NCBI GenBank assembly: GCA_958369755.1
Contig: CATXJC010000033.1
Coordinates: 1-20,315, forward strand
Length of the DNA: 20,315 bases
Direction of reading: 5' to 3'
Origin: an uncultured Prevotella sp.
GTDB taxonomy: Bacteria; Bacteroidota; Bacteroidia; Bacteroidales; Bacteroidaceae
In this document: piece by piece, positions 7,575 through 14,207 of the stretch
Numbering within the stretch: the stretch's first letter is position 1
How the letters are laid out: each line of letters begins with the position of its first letter
Notes under the pieces: generated by a model
What the model saw: the letters and a program-made list of their open reading frames with translations, nothing else
Database searches by the model: none
What the model was told of the DNA's origin: nothing
Program-made: the position numbers and the translations under genes

Positions 7575-7766
7575 ATGCTTATGATACAGTATATCATCAT
7601 AGCAATCATATTGGCGGCATGCATCACGTATGCCGCCATTTGTATCTACCGCTCCATCAAACAAGCACGAGAGTGTAAAAACTATCAATGTTCAGGTTGC
7701 CCATTCGTTGAGAAATGCCAAAAGAATAAAAAGAAAGAGGCTACTCAGCGGAAAAAACAAGAGTAG
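7575..7766 (+). CDS. FeoB-associated Cys-rich type small membrane protein (63 aa)
   Basis: A 63-residue protein (61 if the second Met at 7581 is used) with one N-terminal membrane helix (IQYIIIAIILAACITYAAICIY). A short cysteine motif CKNYQCSGCPFVEKC follows (four Cys in 15 residues), then a Lys-rich tail. A single span followed by a compact Cys cluster is the layout of the FeoB-associated Cys-rich membrane proteins (PF12669), and annotation pipelines would probably call it so. No feoA/feoB is in this window, so a role in iron transport is inferred from the family only. The four cysteines could bind iron or zinc. It is the last gene of the 6489-7766 cluster. A weak hairpin (AGCTCT/AGAGCT, 7765-7782) overlaps its stop but lacks a T run. 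Confidence 0.75.
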   Translation: MLMIQYIIIAIILAACITYAAICIYRSIKQARECKNYQCSGCPFVEKCQKNKKKEATQRKKQE

Positions 7767-7907
7767 CTCTCATAAAAGAGCTGTTAAAACTACTTTTACT
7801 GTCATGCAGCGAGGAAACCAGACAAAAATTAAAGCATTTCAGAACCCGTTCATTATGAGCAAGATACAAAGAAAGTGATTGTTTTAATTAAAAAAGTTGC
7901 ATAAAAA

Positions 7908-7939
7908 TTTGGTAGAACCAATAAAAAGTAGTACCTTTG
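7908..7939 (+). promoter_or_regulatory. tRNA-Cys promoter
   Basis: TTTG (7908-7911), 20 nt, TACCTTTG (7932-7939). The predicted start is about 28 nt before the mature tRNA 5' end. Between the stop at 7766 and this promoter (about 140 nt) I see nothing else of note. Confidence 0.75.
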
Positions 7940-7972
7940 CACTCGCAAATCAGAAATGATTGTTCTACACAA

Positions 7973-8043
7973 GGTGTCTTAACCGAGCGGTTAGGTAACG
8001 GTCTGCAAAACCGTGTAGAGCGGTTCGACTCCGCTAGACACCT
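7973..8043 (+). tRNA. tRNA-Cys (anticodon GCA)
   Basis: A full 71-nt cloverleaf can be drawn. The acceptor stem GGTGTCT (7973-7979) pairs with AGACACC (8036-8042), and the discriminator is T8043, as expected for tRNA-Cys. The D arm is ACC/GGT and the anticodon stem ACGGT/ACCGT, with loop CTGCAAA and anticodon GCA at 8005-8007. The T arm is AGCGG-TTCGACT-CCGCT. The 3' CCA is not encoded, as is usual in Bacteroidetes. Codons UGU and UGC are served. Confidence 0.97.
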
Positions 8044-8046
8044 CAT

Positions 8047-8081
8047 AAAAAGGAAGTTCTTCAATAAGGACTTCCTTTTTT
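8047..8081 (+). terminator. Terminator after tRNA-Cys
   Basis: AAAAAGGAAGTTCTT (8047-8061), loop CAAT, AAGGACTTCCTTTTT (8066-8080): a 15-bp stem with one G-U pair, ending in a T run, 4 nt after the tRNA. Confidence 0.92.
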
Positions 8082-8093
8082 CATATCTACTCT

Positions 8094-8150
8094 CCCCCAT
8101 TTTCATTCCTCATTTCTAGGTATTCATCAAAACCCCCATTTTTAGGTATT
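8094..8150 (+). repeat. Direct repeat CATTTyTAGGTATT upstream of the ncRNA promoter
   Basis: CATTTCTAGGTATT (8111-8124) and CATTTTTAGGTATT (8137-8150) are identical at 13 of 14 positions and start 26 bp apart. Each has CCCCCAT nearby (8094-8100 and 8133-8139). The second copy runs into the -33 position of the next promoter, so the pair could be a regulator site. Confidence 0.5.
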
Positions 8151-8179
8151 GCACAATTATAAAAATCTTCGTACCTTTG
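8147..8179 (+). promoter_or_regulatory. Promoter of the structured RNA candidate
   Basis: TACCTTTG (8172-8179), with TATTG (8147-8151) as a near-consensus -33 element 20 nt upstream. The predicted transcription start is near 8185. Confidence 0.65.
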
Positions 8180-8184
8180 CAACC

Positions 8185-8380
8185 GTAAATGATAAACATC
8201 AGAACTGAGGTTATCCTACGAGTAGGAATAGCCCCTTGCCAAAAGCAATTCTGGTGAACGTTTGAAACTTTTAGATAATTGAGACAAAGATAGAAATTAA
8301 AATCTTGTTCGCTAATAGAAATAATTCATAATGTTTTTGTATAATATGAAAAGGGGTGCTTGTGAAAGTACCCCTTTTAT
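8185..8380 (+). ncRNA. Candidate free-standing structured non-coding RNA, about 195 nt
   Basis: There is no convincing protein frame here, but it has its own promoter (-7 box 8172-8179) and intrinsic terminator (8349-8378), and the next gene is on the opposite strand. By eye it folds into nested helices. An outer helix joins AAACAT (8194-8199) and ATGTTT (8331-8336). P1 is CAGAA (8200-8204) with TTCTG (8249-8253). Inside P1 are P2, GGTTATCCTA (8209-8218) with TAGGAATAGCC (8223-8233, one bulged A), and P3, TTGC/GCAA (8236-8239/8245-8248), making a three-way junction. P4 is GTGAAC (8254-8259) with GTTCGC (8307-8312), stacked directly next to P1. The size would suit 6S RNA, but the branched fold does not look like the 6S rod. 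I cannot name its family. Confidence 0.6.
8349..8379 (+). terminator. Terminator of the structured RNA candidate
   Basis: AAAAGGGGTGCTT, loop GTGA, AAGTACCCCTTTT: a 13-bp stem with one G-U pair, ending in a T run. Confidence 0.88.
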
Positions 8381-8392
8381 GTATAGGTTTAC

Positions 8393-8450
8393 TACATGGC
8401 GATGCATTTTGTTCTATGTCACGACGCACAGACTTCTACATCGCCATGTA
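8393..8450. repeat. Perfect 12-bp inverted repeat TACATGGCGATG
   Basis: TACATGGCGATG (8393-8404) is repeated inverted as CATCGCCATGTA (8439-8450), with 34 nt between. There is no T run on either side, so it is not a standard terminator. It lies between the RNA terminator and the 3' end of the minus-strand esterase gene. Confidence 0.7.
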
Positions 8451-8487
8451 ATTTCAAAGATATCGGGAGTTTTTAAAAAGCCTGTTA

Positions 8488-9480
8488 CTATTTGATTTTA
8501 GCACCAAATGACTTGACAAACTTAATCTTCTTGCCTTTTGCGATGATTGGCTTCTTCCATTCACCACCCAAAATACGGATAACAGCCTTCTTGCCTACAG
8601 GAACCGCATCTACAGCCTTCTGCAAATCCATGAAATTGCCTCGACCTTCTGCAGAGACTACATAATCATAATGGCAGACATGAGACTTCAGCGCTGGCAC
8701 CTGCTCAGCTACAGCATCAGCAAGCGCACCGGCAACCACACGTGCACCATATACATTATAATGGGTATTATCTTTCTTACCCTTAGGAACCTGCGGATTC
8801 TCGCCAGGCATAAACCACATATGTAATTTGCGGCTGCCTTCAATACCCATGCCCGTTTCTATATCGTGGGTAATCTTGGTAGCATCAACAAACGGAACAT
8901 TCAGCTGCTTTGCTACATTGTGGGGAGCTATCACATAAGCTCCATGGGTATCGATAAGGGTATCGCTATTAATCTGTTCCTTTCCATCATATACTTTATT
9001 GCGAAGCTTCTCGTCATCATCATTCTTCAATTCTGCAGAATAATAGCAGCGACGAACCACCGCATTGAACAGTACAGGAATGCCGCCCTTAGCACGGGTC
9101 TCATTTACATATCTGGCAAGGTTTGCATCAAAAGTAGATCCCGGATCAGTATGACGGTCAGGCATTGACTTCTCATCGTTATGCCCAAACTGAATAAACA
9201 CATAATCACCTGGCTTTATTCTATCCAAAACCTTTTTCCATCTTCCTTCATTGATAAAGCTCAAAGAAGAACGACCATTAACAGCATGATTGTCAACAAT
9301 CACCTTGTCATCAAAAAAGCCTTGCAATACCATCCCCCATCCTCGCTCTGGATTATTTCTAAAACCACCTTTCTCGGCAGCAGTAGAATCACCTATTACA
9401 AAAATCGTTGTTGTCTTTGTGCTGGATGTCATCAGCAACGCCAGTATGAATACACATAAAATAGCTTTTATTTTTTTCAT
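8488..9480 (-). CDS. Secreted rhamnogalacturonan acetylesterase-like SGNH hydrolase with pectinesterase-like C-terminal stub
   Basis: The product is 330 residues with a signal peptide (MKKIKAILCVFILALLMTSS). Residues 25-262 form an SGNH/GDSL hydrolase of the rhamnogalacturonan acetylesterase type (CE12-like). Block I is FVIGDSTAA with nucleophile S32, block II has G69 in VNGRSS, block III is GHND with N101, and block V is DNTHYNVYG with D237 and H240. All catalytic positions are present. Such enzymes remove acetyl groups from pectic rhamnogalacturonan in the periplasm or outside the cell. The last 60 residues or so (VVSAEGRGNFMDLQKAVDAVP, then AVIRILGGEWKKPII) resemble only the first strands of a pectin methylesterase (CE8) beta-helix and then stop, so a second domain appears lost or truncated. 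No PUL genes (susC/D) are adjacent. Confidence 0.85.
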   Translation of the reverse strand: MKKIKAILCVFILALLMTSSTKTTTIFVIGDSTAAEKGGFRNNPERGWGMVLQGFFDDKVIVDNHAVNGRSSLSFINEGRWKKVLDRIKPGDYVFIQFGHNDEKSMPDRHTDPGSTFDANLARYVNETRAKGGIPVLFNAVVRRCYYSAELKNDDDEKLRNKVYDGKEQINSDTLIDTHGAYVIAPHNVAKQLNVPFVDATKITHDIETGMGIEGSRKLHMWFMPGENPQVPKGKKDNTHYNVYGARVVAGALADAVAEQVPALKSHVCHYDYVVSAEGRGNFMDLQKAVDAVPVGKKAVIRILGGEWKKPIIAKGKKIKFVKSFGAKIK

Positions 9481-9537
9481 TTGTCTGTAGTTTTTAGAAG
9501 TTACTAAAATTATAGTTAGGCATACACGCTAACACAT

Positions 9538-9590
9538 AAAAAGCTCTCGCCCTGCCGCACTGCATATTCACATATACGAGCACGAGAGGA
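9538..9590 (-). terminator. Probable terminator at the end of the fur-purA-hisS operon
   Basis: Read on the minus strand, CTCTCG (9588-9583) and CGAGAG (9549-9544) form a stem whose loop holds a second helix (GTATAT/ATATGC). A run of five T (9542-9538) follows. The stem is imperfect, so confidence is moderate. Confidence 0.5.
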
Positions 9591-9604
9591 CGAGAAAGAG
9601 AGTA

Positions 9605-10969
9605 TTATTTATTTACTTTGGCTATCAATTCCTCGGCAGTAACCAAGGTTTGTTCGCCAGTTTCCATATTCTTAAGCGTAACCTTGCCCTGAGCCATCTC
9701 ATTCTCACCTGCAAGCACAACAAACGGAATATTCTTGGCATTGGCATAGCTCATCTGCTTCTTCATCTTCGCCTTATCAGGGAAGATTTCGGTACGGATA
9801 CCGGCTGCACGAGCTGCACTTACTATAGGCAGGCAGTAAGCTGTCTCCTTTTCACCGAAGTTGATAAACAGTACCTGAGTAGCATTTACAGCCTCCTTCG
9901 GATAAAGGTCGAGCGCACCTAACACATCATAAATACGGTCAGCACCAAAACTGATACCAACACCGCTCAAACCTGGCAAACCGAAAATGCCGGTGAGGTT
10001 GTCGTAACGACCACCACCTGTAATACTTCCCATTGGAGTATCAAGCGCCTTCACCTCGAAGATAGCACCCGTATAATAGTTCAAGCCACGAGCCAGGGTG
10101 AGATCCAGTTCTATCTCGTTGTTCAAGCCAAGAGTCTTCAAGGTATCGAGGATAAACTTGGTTTCCTCTACACCCTTCAAACCAACTTCTGAACCTTCGA
10201 GAACCTTCGCTATCACTTCAAGTTTCTCATCATTAGTTCCTGACAAGGAGATGATTGGCTGCAACTTTTCAATGGCATCTTCAGAAATGCCGTCATTGCG
10301 CAACTCTTCGTTTACATTGTCAAGTCCGATTTTATCAAGCTTATCGATGGCCACTGTGATATCTACAATCTTCTCAGCCTCGCCGATAACCTCTGCAATA
10401 CCGGTAAGAATCTTGCGGTTATTAATCTTGATGCATACACGAACACCAAACTTGGTGAACACGGTATCAACAATCTGCATCAACTCGACCTCGTTCAGGA
10501 GAGAATCAGAGCCAACCACATCAGCATCACACTGATAGAACTCACGGTAACGTCCCTTCTGAGGGCGGTCTGCACGCCATACTGGCTGAATCTGATAACG
10601 TTTGAAAGGCATCTGCAACTCCTCGCGGTGCTGCACTACGTAACGTGCGAAAGGAACGGTCAAGTCATAACGAAGACCTTTCTCACAAAGTTTCGCAGCT
10701 AATTTGAGTGATCCGAGAGAATGAATATCCTCATCGCTCACCTTATTCATATAGTCGCCTGAATTCAATATCTTAAAAAGCAGTTTATCACCCTCTTCAC
10801 CATACTTGCCCATCAAAGTCTGAAGGGTTTCCATGGCAGGGGTTTCAATCTGCTGGAATCCATAAAGAGCATACACTTCCTTGATGGTGTTGAAGATGTA
10901 GTTGCGTTTCGCCATCTCAACAGGACCAAAATCTCTCGTGCCCTTTGGTATACTTGGTTTCTGAGCCAT
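9605..10969 (-). CDS. hisS: Histidine--tRNA ligase
   Basis: This class II aminoacyl-tRNA synthetase charges tRNA-His in the cytoplasm. The product is 454 residues. It opens with PSIPKGTRDFGP (5-16) and has class II motif 1 around residues 35-55. Then come RYDLTVPFARYV (100-111), the motif 2 region YQIQPVWRADRPQKGRYREF (125-144), and histidine-specific LARGLNYYTG (292-301). Motif 3 is near GGGRYDNL (318-325), and a C-terminal anticodon-binding domain runs from about 365 (TQVLFINFGEKE) to the end. The start at 10969 (MAQKPSIPKG) fits the family. It follows purA after a 98-nt gap filled with heptamer repeats and is probably transcribed with fur and purA; a separate promoter was not found. Confidence 0.97.
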   Translation of the reverse strand: MAQKPSIPKGTRDFGPVEMAKRNYIFNTIKEVYALYGFQQIETPAMETLQTLMGKYGEEGDKLLFKILNSGDYMNKVSDEDIHSLGSLKLAAKLCEKGLRYDLTVPFARYVVQHREELQMPFKRYQIQPVWRADRPQKGRYREFYQCDADVVGSDSLLNEVELMQIVDTVFTKFGVRVCIKINNRKILTGIAEVIGEAEKIVDITVAIDKLDKIGLDNVNEELRNDGISEDAIEKLQPIISLSGTNDEKLEVIAKVLEGSEVGLKGVEETKFILDTLKTLGLNNEIELDLTLARGLNYYTGAIFEVKALDTPMGSITGGGRYDNLTGIFGLPGLSGVGISFGADRIYDVLGALDLYPKEAVNATQVLFINFGEKETAYCLPIVSAARAAGIRTEIFPDKAKMKKQMSYANAKNIPFVVLAGENEMAQGKVTLKNMETGEQTLVTAEELIAKVNK

Positions 10970-10972
10970 TTA

Positions 10973-11060
10973 TTAATGTTTAATATGAATGTTAAATGTT
11001 TAATGTCTAGCGCCATGTAAACCACTCAAAGTAAACATTAAACACTAAACATTAAACACT
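10973..11060. repeat. AT-rich inverted and tandem repeat between purA and hisS
   Basis: TAAACATTAAACAC is present twice in tandem (11032-11045 and 11046-11059). It is itself built of heptamers TAAACAT/TAAACAC. The other side of the gap (10973-11006) carries imperfect reverse complements (TTAATGTTTAA, TGTTAAATGTTTAATGT). The transcript could form a long AU hairpin with a loop of about 25 nt just before the hisS start. Confidence 0.75.
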
Positions 11061-11067
11061 ATATAAT

Positions 11068-12342
11068 TTACTTGCGTACAATAGTCTGAGCACGGTCTGG
11101 ACCGATAGATATGATACCGATCTTAGTCTCAAGGAATTCTTCTACGAAAGCAATATAATCCTTGAACTCCTGTGGGAACTGATCTTCAGATGTGAACTTA
11201 GTCATATCTGTCTTCCAGCCCTTGAACTCCTTGTAAACAGGTTCTACATCATCGATTTCGTATGGGAAATCTGTTGTAACAGAACCATCCTTCAACTTAT
11301 ATGCCACGCATGCCTTGATGGTATCAAAGCCATCGAGCACGTCGCTCTTCATCATGATAAGCTCGGTAACACCATTCACCATGACAGAATACTTGAGCTG
11401 TACAAGATCGCACCAGCCACAACGACGCTCACGACCGGTAACAGCACCATACTCATGACCGAGGTCACGGATCTTGGCACCAGTCTCATCGAAAAGCTCT
11501 GTAGGGAATGGACCTGCACCAACACGTGTACAGTAAGCCTTCATGATACCATAAACATTGCCGATGCGGTTAGGGCCGACACCCAAACCTATGCAGGCAC
11601 CTGCACAGATAGTATTAGAAGAAGTAACGAATGGATAAGAACCGAAATCAACATCGAGCATAGTACCCTGAGCACCCTCGCAGAGGATATCCTTGCCAGA
11701 ACGGAGCACCTTATTGATTTCTACCTCGCTATCAATAAGTTTAAACTGCTTCAAGTATTCGATGCCCTCCATCCAGGTCTTCTCAACCTCTGTGATATCG
11801 AAGTCGGTATAACCGAGACTTGCGATGGTTTTGAGATGAGCAGCCTTGTGAGCAGCATACTTCTCCTCGAAATTGTCAAGGATATCGCCTACGCGAAGAC
11901 CGGTACGGCTAACCTTGTCAGTATAAGTAGGACCGATACCCTTACCAGTAGTACCTACCTTGTTCTTTCCCTTAGAAGCCTCGATAGCAGCATCGAGTAC
12001 ACGGTGAGTAGGCATGATGAGATGTGCCTTCTTAGAGATGTAAAGACGGCTCTTCAAATCATGACCGCTCTTCTCAAGATCCTTAGCCTCACCCATAAAG
12101 AGGTCTGGAGCCAAAACCACACCATTGCCGATGATGTTCACCTTACCACCCTGGAAAATACCAGAAGGGATAGAGCGAAGCACATACTTCTCGCCCTCAA
12201 ACTCCAATGTATGTCCAGCATTAGGACCACCCTGGAAACGAGCAATGACATCATACTTAGGGGTCAACACGTCAACCACCTTACCTTTACCTTCATCGCC
12301 CCACTGCAAACCCAGCAGGACATCTACTTTACCTGTGTTCAT
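11068..12342 (-). CDS. purA: Adenylosuccinate synthetase
   Basis: PurA joins IMP and aspartate using GTP to give adenylosuccinate, the first committed step from IMP to AMP, in the cytoplasm. The 424-residue product has the GTP-binding/catalytic loop QWGDEGKGK (13-21, catalytic D16), GPNAGHTL with H44, and the PurA signature KNKVGTTGKGIGPTYTDKVSRTG (about 124-146). GNVYGIMKAYCTRVGAGPFPTE and TGRERRCGWCDLV follow. The length is normal for the family. The gene begins 23 nt after the fur-type regulator stop on the same strand, so it is presumably read from the fur promoter at 12857-12889; hisS follows. Confidence 0.97.
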   Translation of the reverse strand: MNTGKVDVLLGLQWGDEGKGKVVDVLTPKYDVIARFQGGPNAGHTLEFEGEKYVLRSIPSGIFQGGKVNIIGNGVVLAPDLFMGEAKDLEKSGHDLKSRLYISKKAHLIMPTHRVLDAAIEASKGKNKVGTTGKGIGPTYTDKVSRTGLRVGDILDNFEEKYAAHKAAHLKTIASLGYTDFDITEVEKTWMEGIEYLKQFKLIDSEVEINKVLRSGKDILCEGAQGTMLDVDFGSYPFVTSSNTICAGACIGLGVGPNRIGNVYGIMKAYCTRVGAGPFPTELFDETGAKIRDLGHEYGAVTGRERRCGWCDLVQLKYSVMVNGVTELIMMKSDVLDGFDTIKACVAYKLKDGSVTTDFPYEIDDVEPVYKEFKGWKTDMTKFTSEDQFPQEFKDYIAFVEEFLETKIGIISIGPDRAQTIVRK

Positions 12343-12365
12343 TTTTTATCTTTTTATCTTGATAC

Positions 12366-12830
12366 TTATTCTTTTTTGCGTTTGCGAGTCATCTTGCTTT
12401 GACAGCCGCTGCATACGCCATAGATGTAAAGAGCATAAGCATCTTTACGAAAGCGCTGCATTCTGATATCCTTCACAGCAGCCGTAACCTGCGGTGCTAC
12501 AATTTCGGTTACCTTGCCACAAATCGTGCAAACCTGATGCACATGATTGTCCTCGCTATAACTGGCCTCATACTTGGTGCCGTCTGCCAGACTGTGCTTT
12601 ACCACAAGCCTCAGTTCCAGGAACAGATGCAATGTGTTATAAAGCGTAGCCCTGCTAACGCGAAAATTCTTTTTCAGTAGCTCTCTGCCCAAATCTTCTA
12701 TCGAGAAATGCTCTCCCATAGAATAAATGGTGTCGAGGATAGTGGAACGCTCCGGAGTGCGCCGGTGATGATTGCTCTCCATATAATTGTCCAAAACCTC
12801 ATGAGCTTTTGCTAAAATTTCTTCACTCAT
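12366..12830 (-). CDS. Fur-family metal-responsive transcriptional regulator
   Basis: The product is 154 residues. The N-terminal winged helix contains RRTPERSTILDTIYSMGEHFSIEDL (23-47) and the recognition region VSRATLYNTLHLF (58-70). The C-terminal dimerisation/metal half has HVH (96-98), CTIC (C101, C104) and CSGC (C140, C143), the structural-zinc cysteine pairs of Fur proteins. It ends in a basic tail (KMTRKRKKE). Whether it senses Fe, Zn or peroxide (Fur, Zur or PerR) cannot be told from sequence alone. It has its own promoter and leads the cluster with purA 23 nt downstream, an arrangement common in Bacteroidales. No obvious Fur box was recognised. Confidence 0.9.
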   Translation of the reverse strand: MSEEILAKAHEVLDNYMESNHHRRTPERSTILDTIYSMGEHFSIEDLGRELLKKNFRVSRATLYNTLHLFLELRLVVKHSLADGTKYEASYSEDNHVHQVCTICGKVTEIVAPQVTAAVKDIRMQRFRKDAYALYIYGVCSGCQSKMTRKRKKE

Positions 12831-12856
12831 AATCCTTGTTAGTTACATAAAACGCA

Positions 12857-12889
12857 CAAAGATACTCATTATCTACGACATAGAACAAT
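12857..12889 (-). promoter_or_regulatory. Promoter of the fur-purA-hisS cluster
   Basis: On the minus strand TATCTTTG (12864-12857) is a perfect -7 box, preceded 21 nt upstream by ATTG (12889-12886) as an imperfect -33 element. The predicted start is about 20 nt before the ATG at 12830. Confidence 0.65.
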
Positions 12890-12906
12890 ATTTAATTTTA
12901 AAAAAT

Positions 12907-13536
12907 CTAAATTCGCCTCAATTCCTCATAGATACGCTGAACCGGAAGCCCCATCACATTAAAATAACTCCCCTTCAACCCCGTACAACCTATGTAGCCA
13001 ATCCATTCCTGAATACCATAGGCGCCAGCTTTGTCAAACGGCTGATAATGATTTATATAATAACTGATTTCATCATCAGAAAGCGGTTTGAACGTCACTT
13101 CTGTTGTTACTGAAAAGGAACGCTGCTTATGCTGGGTAGTAAGACAAACACCTGTAACTACATGATGTGTCTTTCCGCTCAACATCTTCAGCATTCGTCT
13201 GGCATCTTCTGTATCACGAGGCTTCCCGAGAATGACTCCCTTTCCTTCCTGGTCATTCTGTTCGCCAGCTGTTGGCGCAATCACAACCGTATCTGCTGTA
13301 AGAATCAAAGTTTCTGACTCGTCCAACTCTTCAACACTATTATTTCCGTTCAAAAGCGGACGATAAGCCTCAGCCTTTTTCTTGCAGATGAATTCTGCAA
13401 CCTGATAAGCATCAAGGTCAGCAGGATAACTTTCATCAATACCACTAATCACCTTCACCTCAAAAGGAATATCCAAACCTGCCAGAAGTTCCTTGCGACG
13501 AGGCGAATTACTCGCCAAAATGATCTTATAATTCAT
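12907..13536 (-). CDS. maf: Maf-family nucleoside triphosphate pyrophosphatase
   Basis: Maf proteins hydrolyse non-canonical or particular NTPs (dTTP/UTP or m7GTP, depending on subgroup) to the monophosphate and pyrophosphate, acting in house-cleaning. The product is 209 residues with the P-loop-like SNSPRRKELL (9-18), ISGIDESYP (30-38), LTADTVV with catalytic D82 (79-85), and LGKPRDTEDARRMLKMLSGKTHHVVTGV (103-130). KAGAYGIQEW follows. It is slightly long because of low-complexity insertions around 62-75 and 88-100. The gene is last in the DUF2520-kdsC-maf set. The 93-nt gap before it contains a heptamer repeat array. Confidence 0.94.
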   Translation of the reverse strand: MNYKIILASNSPRRKELLAGLDIPFEVKVISGIDESYPADLDAYQVAEFICKKKAEAYRPLLNGNNSVEELDESETLILTADTVVIAPTAGEQNDQEGKGVILGKPRDTEDARRMLKMLSGKTHHVVTGVCLTTQHKQRSFSVTTEVTFKPLSDDEISYYINHYQPFDKAGAYGIQEWIGYIGCTGLKGSYFNVMGLPVQRIYEELRRI

Positions 13537-13583
13537 CTATTTTAAACCTTATTACTTTGAACTTTATGATTAAAATTCAGTTG

Positions 13584-13625
13584 CAAACTTTCTACTATAA
13601 ACTATCAACTTTCAACTATTAACTA
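13584..13625. repeat. Degenerate heptamer tandem array between kdsC and maf
   Basis: Six consecutive 7-nt units read CAAACTT, TCTACTA, TAAACTA, TCAACTT, TCAACTA, TTAACTA, ending 4 nt beyond the kdsC stop codon. The consensus is close to TmAACTw, similar to the TAAACAY units after purA. Confidence 0.7.
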
Positions 13626-13629
13626 AATT

Positions 13630-14148
13630 CTACCAGCCAAACGCCTTAGCATCAGAAAGCCATAAACCCTTGGCTCTCAGTACCTGTTCTACGACATCAC
13701 GTCCCACGCCATCACCTCCGTTACAAGCCGAGATATAAGTAGAAATTTCTTTAATATCAGAGCATGCATCTGCTGGGCAACATGGACATCCGCAACGACG
13801 CATAATCTCATAATCAGGAATATCATCACCTACATATATTATTTCCTCATCTGTAATTGAATATTTCTGCTTGAACTCCTCATAAGTCTTTATCTTTACA
13901 GAACACCCCATAAAGATATCCTCTACACCAAGATTTTCATAGCGTACCTGTATGGCATGAGAATTACCGCCTGTCAGAATTACGATACGAACACCTTTCT
14001 TCTGAGCCAGCTGAATGGCATAGCCATCTTTGATATTAACAGTACGCAAAGGTTCGCCGGCACTGGAAAGCGTGATGGTTTGTCTTGACAGAACTCCATC
14101 AACATCAAAGATGATTGCTTTTATCTTATTTAAATCGTAATTAATCAT
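13630..14148 (-). CDS. kdsC: HAD-family 3-deoxy-D-manno-octulosonate 8-phosphate phosphatase
   Basis: KdsC removes phosphate from Kdo-8-P, giving Kdo for lipopolysaccharide inner core. The 172-residue length is typical of this cap-less C0 HAD subgroup, which works as a tetramer. Seen: motif I IIFDVDGVL (12-20, nucleophile D15, acid/base D17), FNIKDGYAI-like NIKDGYAI (38-45), motif II ILTGG (57-61), the conserved Lys region around 85-87, and motif III YVGDDIPDYE (105-114). CPADA lies at 124-128. The usual hydrophobic run before CPADA is replaced by CGCPC, giving a local cysteine cluster. The terminal GGxG region is GGDGVGRDVVE. It sits 59 nt after the DUF2520 gene and 93 nt before maf. Confidence 0.85.
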   Translation of the reverse strand: MINYDLNKIKAIIFDVDGVLSRQTITLSSAGEPLRTVNIKDGYAIQLAQKKGVRIVILTGGNSHAIQVRYENLGVEDIFMGCSVKIKTYEEFKQKYSITDEEIIYVGDDIPDYEIMRRCGCPCCPADACSDIKEISTYISACNGGDGVGRDVVEQVLRAKGLWLSDAKAFGW

Positions 14149-14207
14149 AATTGTTTCTGTTTTTAGTACTGAAAAATCCTAACTGCAAACTTAAACCGAT
14201 AACAGTT

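Noticed and set aside
7630..7878. An 82-codon plus frame overlapping the Cys-rich membrane protein gene
   Set aside because: It overlaps in another frame, is Lys/Arg-rich without fold features, and the 63-residue frame has a clear membrane helix and Cys motif.
8185..8380. Firm assignment as 6S RNA
   Set aside because: Length fits, but hand folding gives a branched structure rather than a single rod with a central bubble.
8393..8450. Terminator for the acetylesterase gene
   Set aside because: The arms are perfect, but the loop is 34 nt and no T run follows on the minus strand.
11455..12402. A long plus-strand reading frame of 315 codons opposite purA
   Set aside because: It is a mirror of purA codon use. 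The purA frame has all catalytic motifs, and the antisense product has no family features or promoter.
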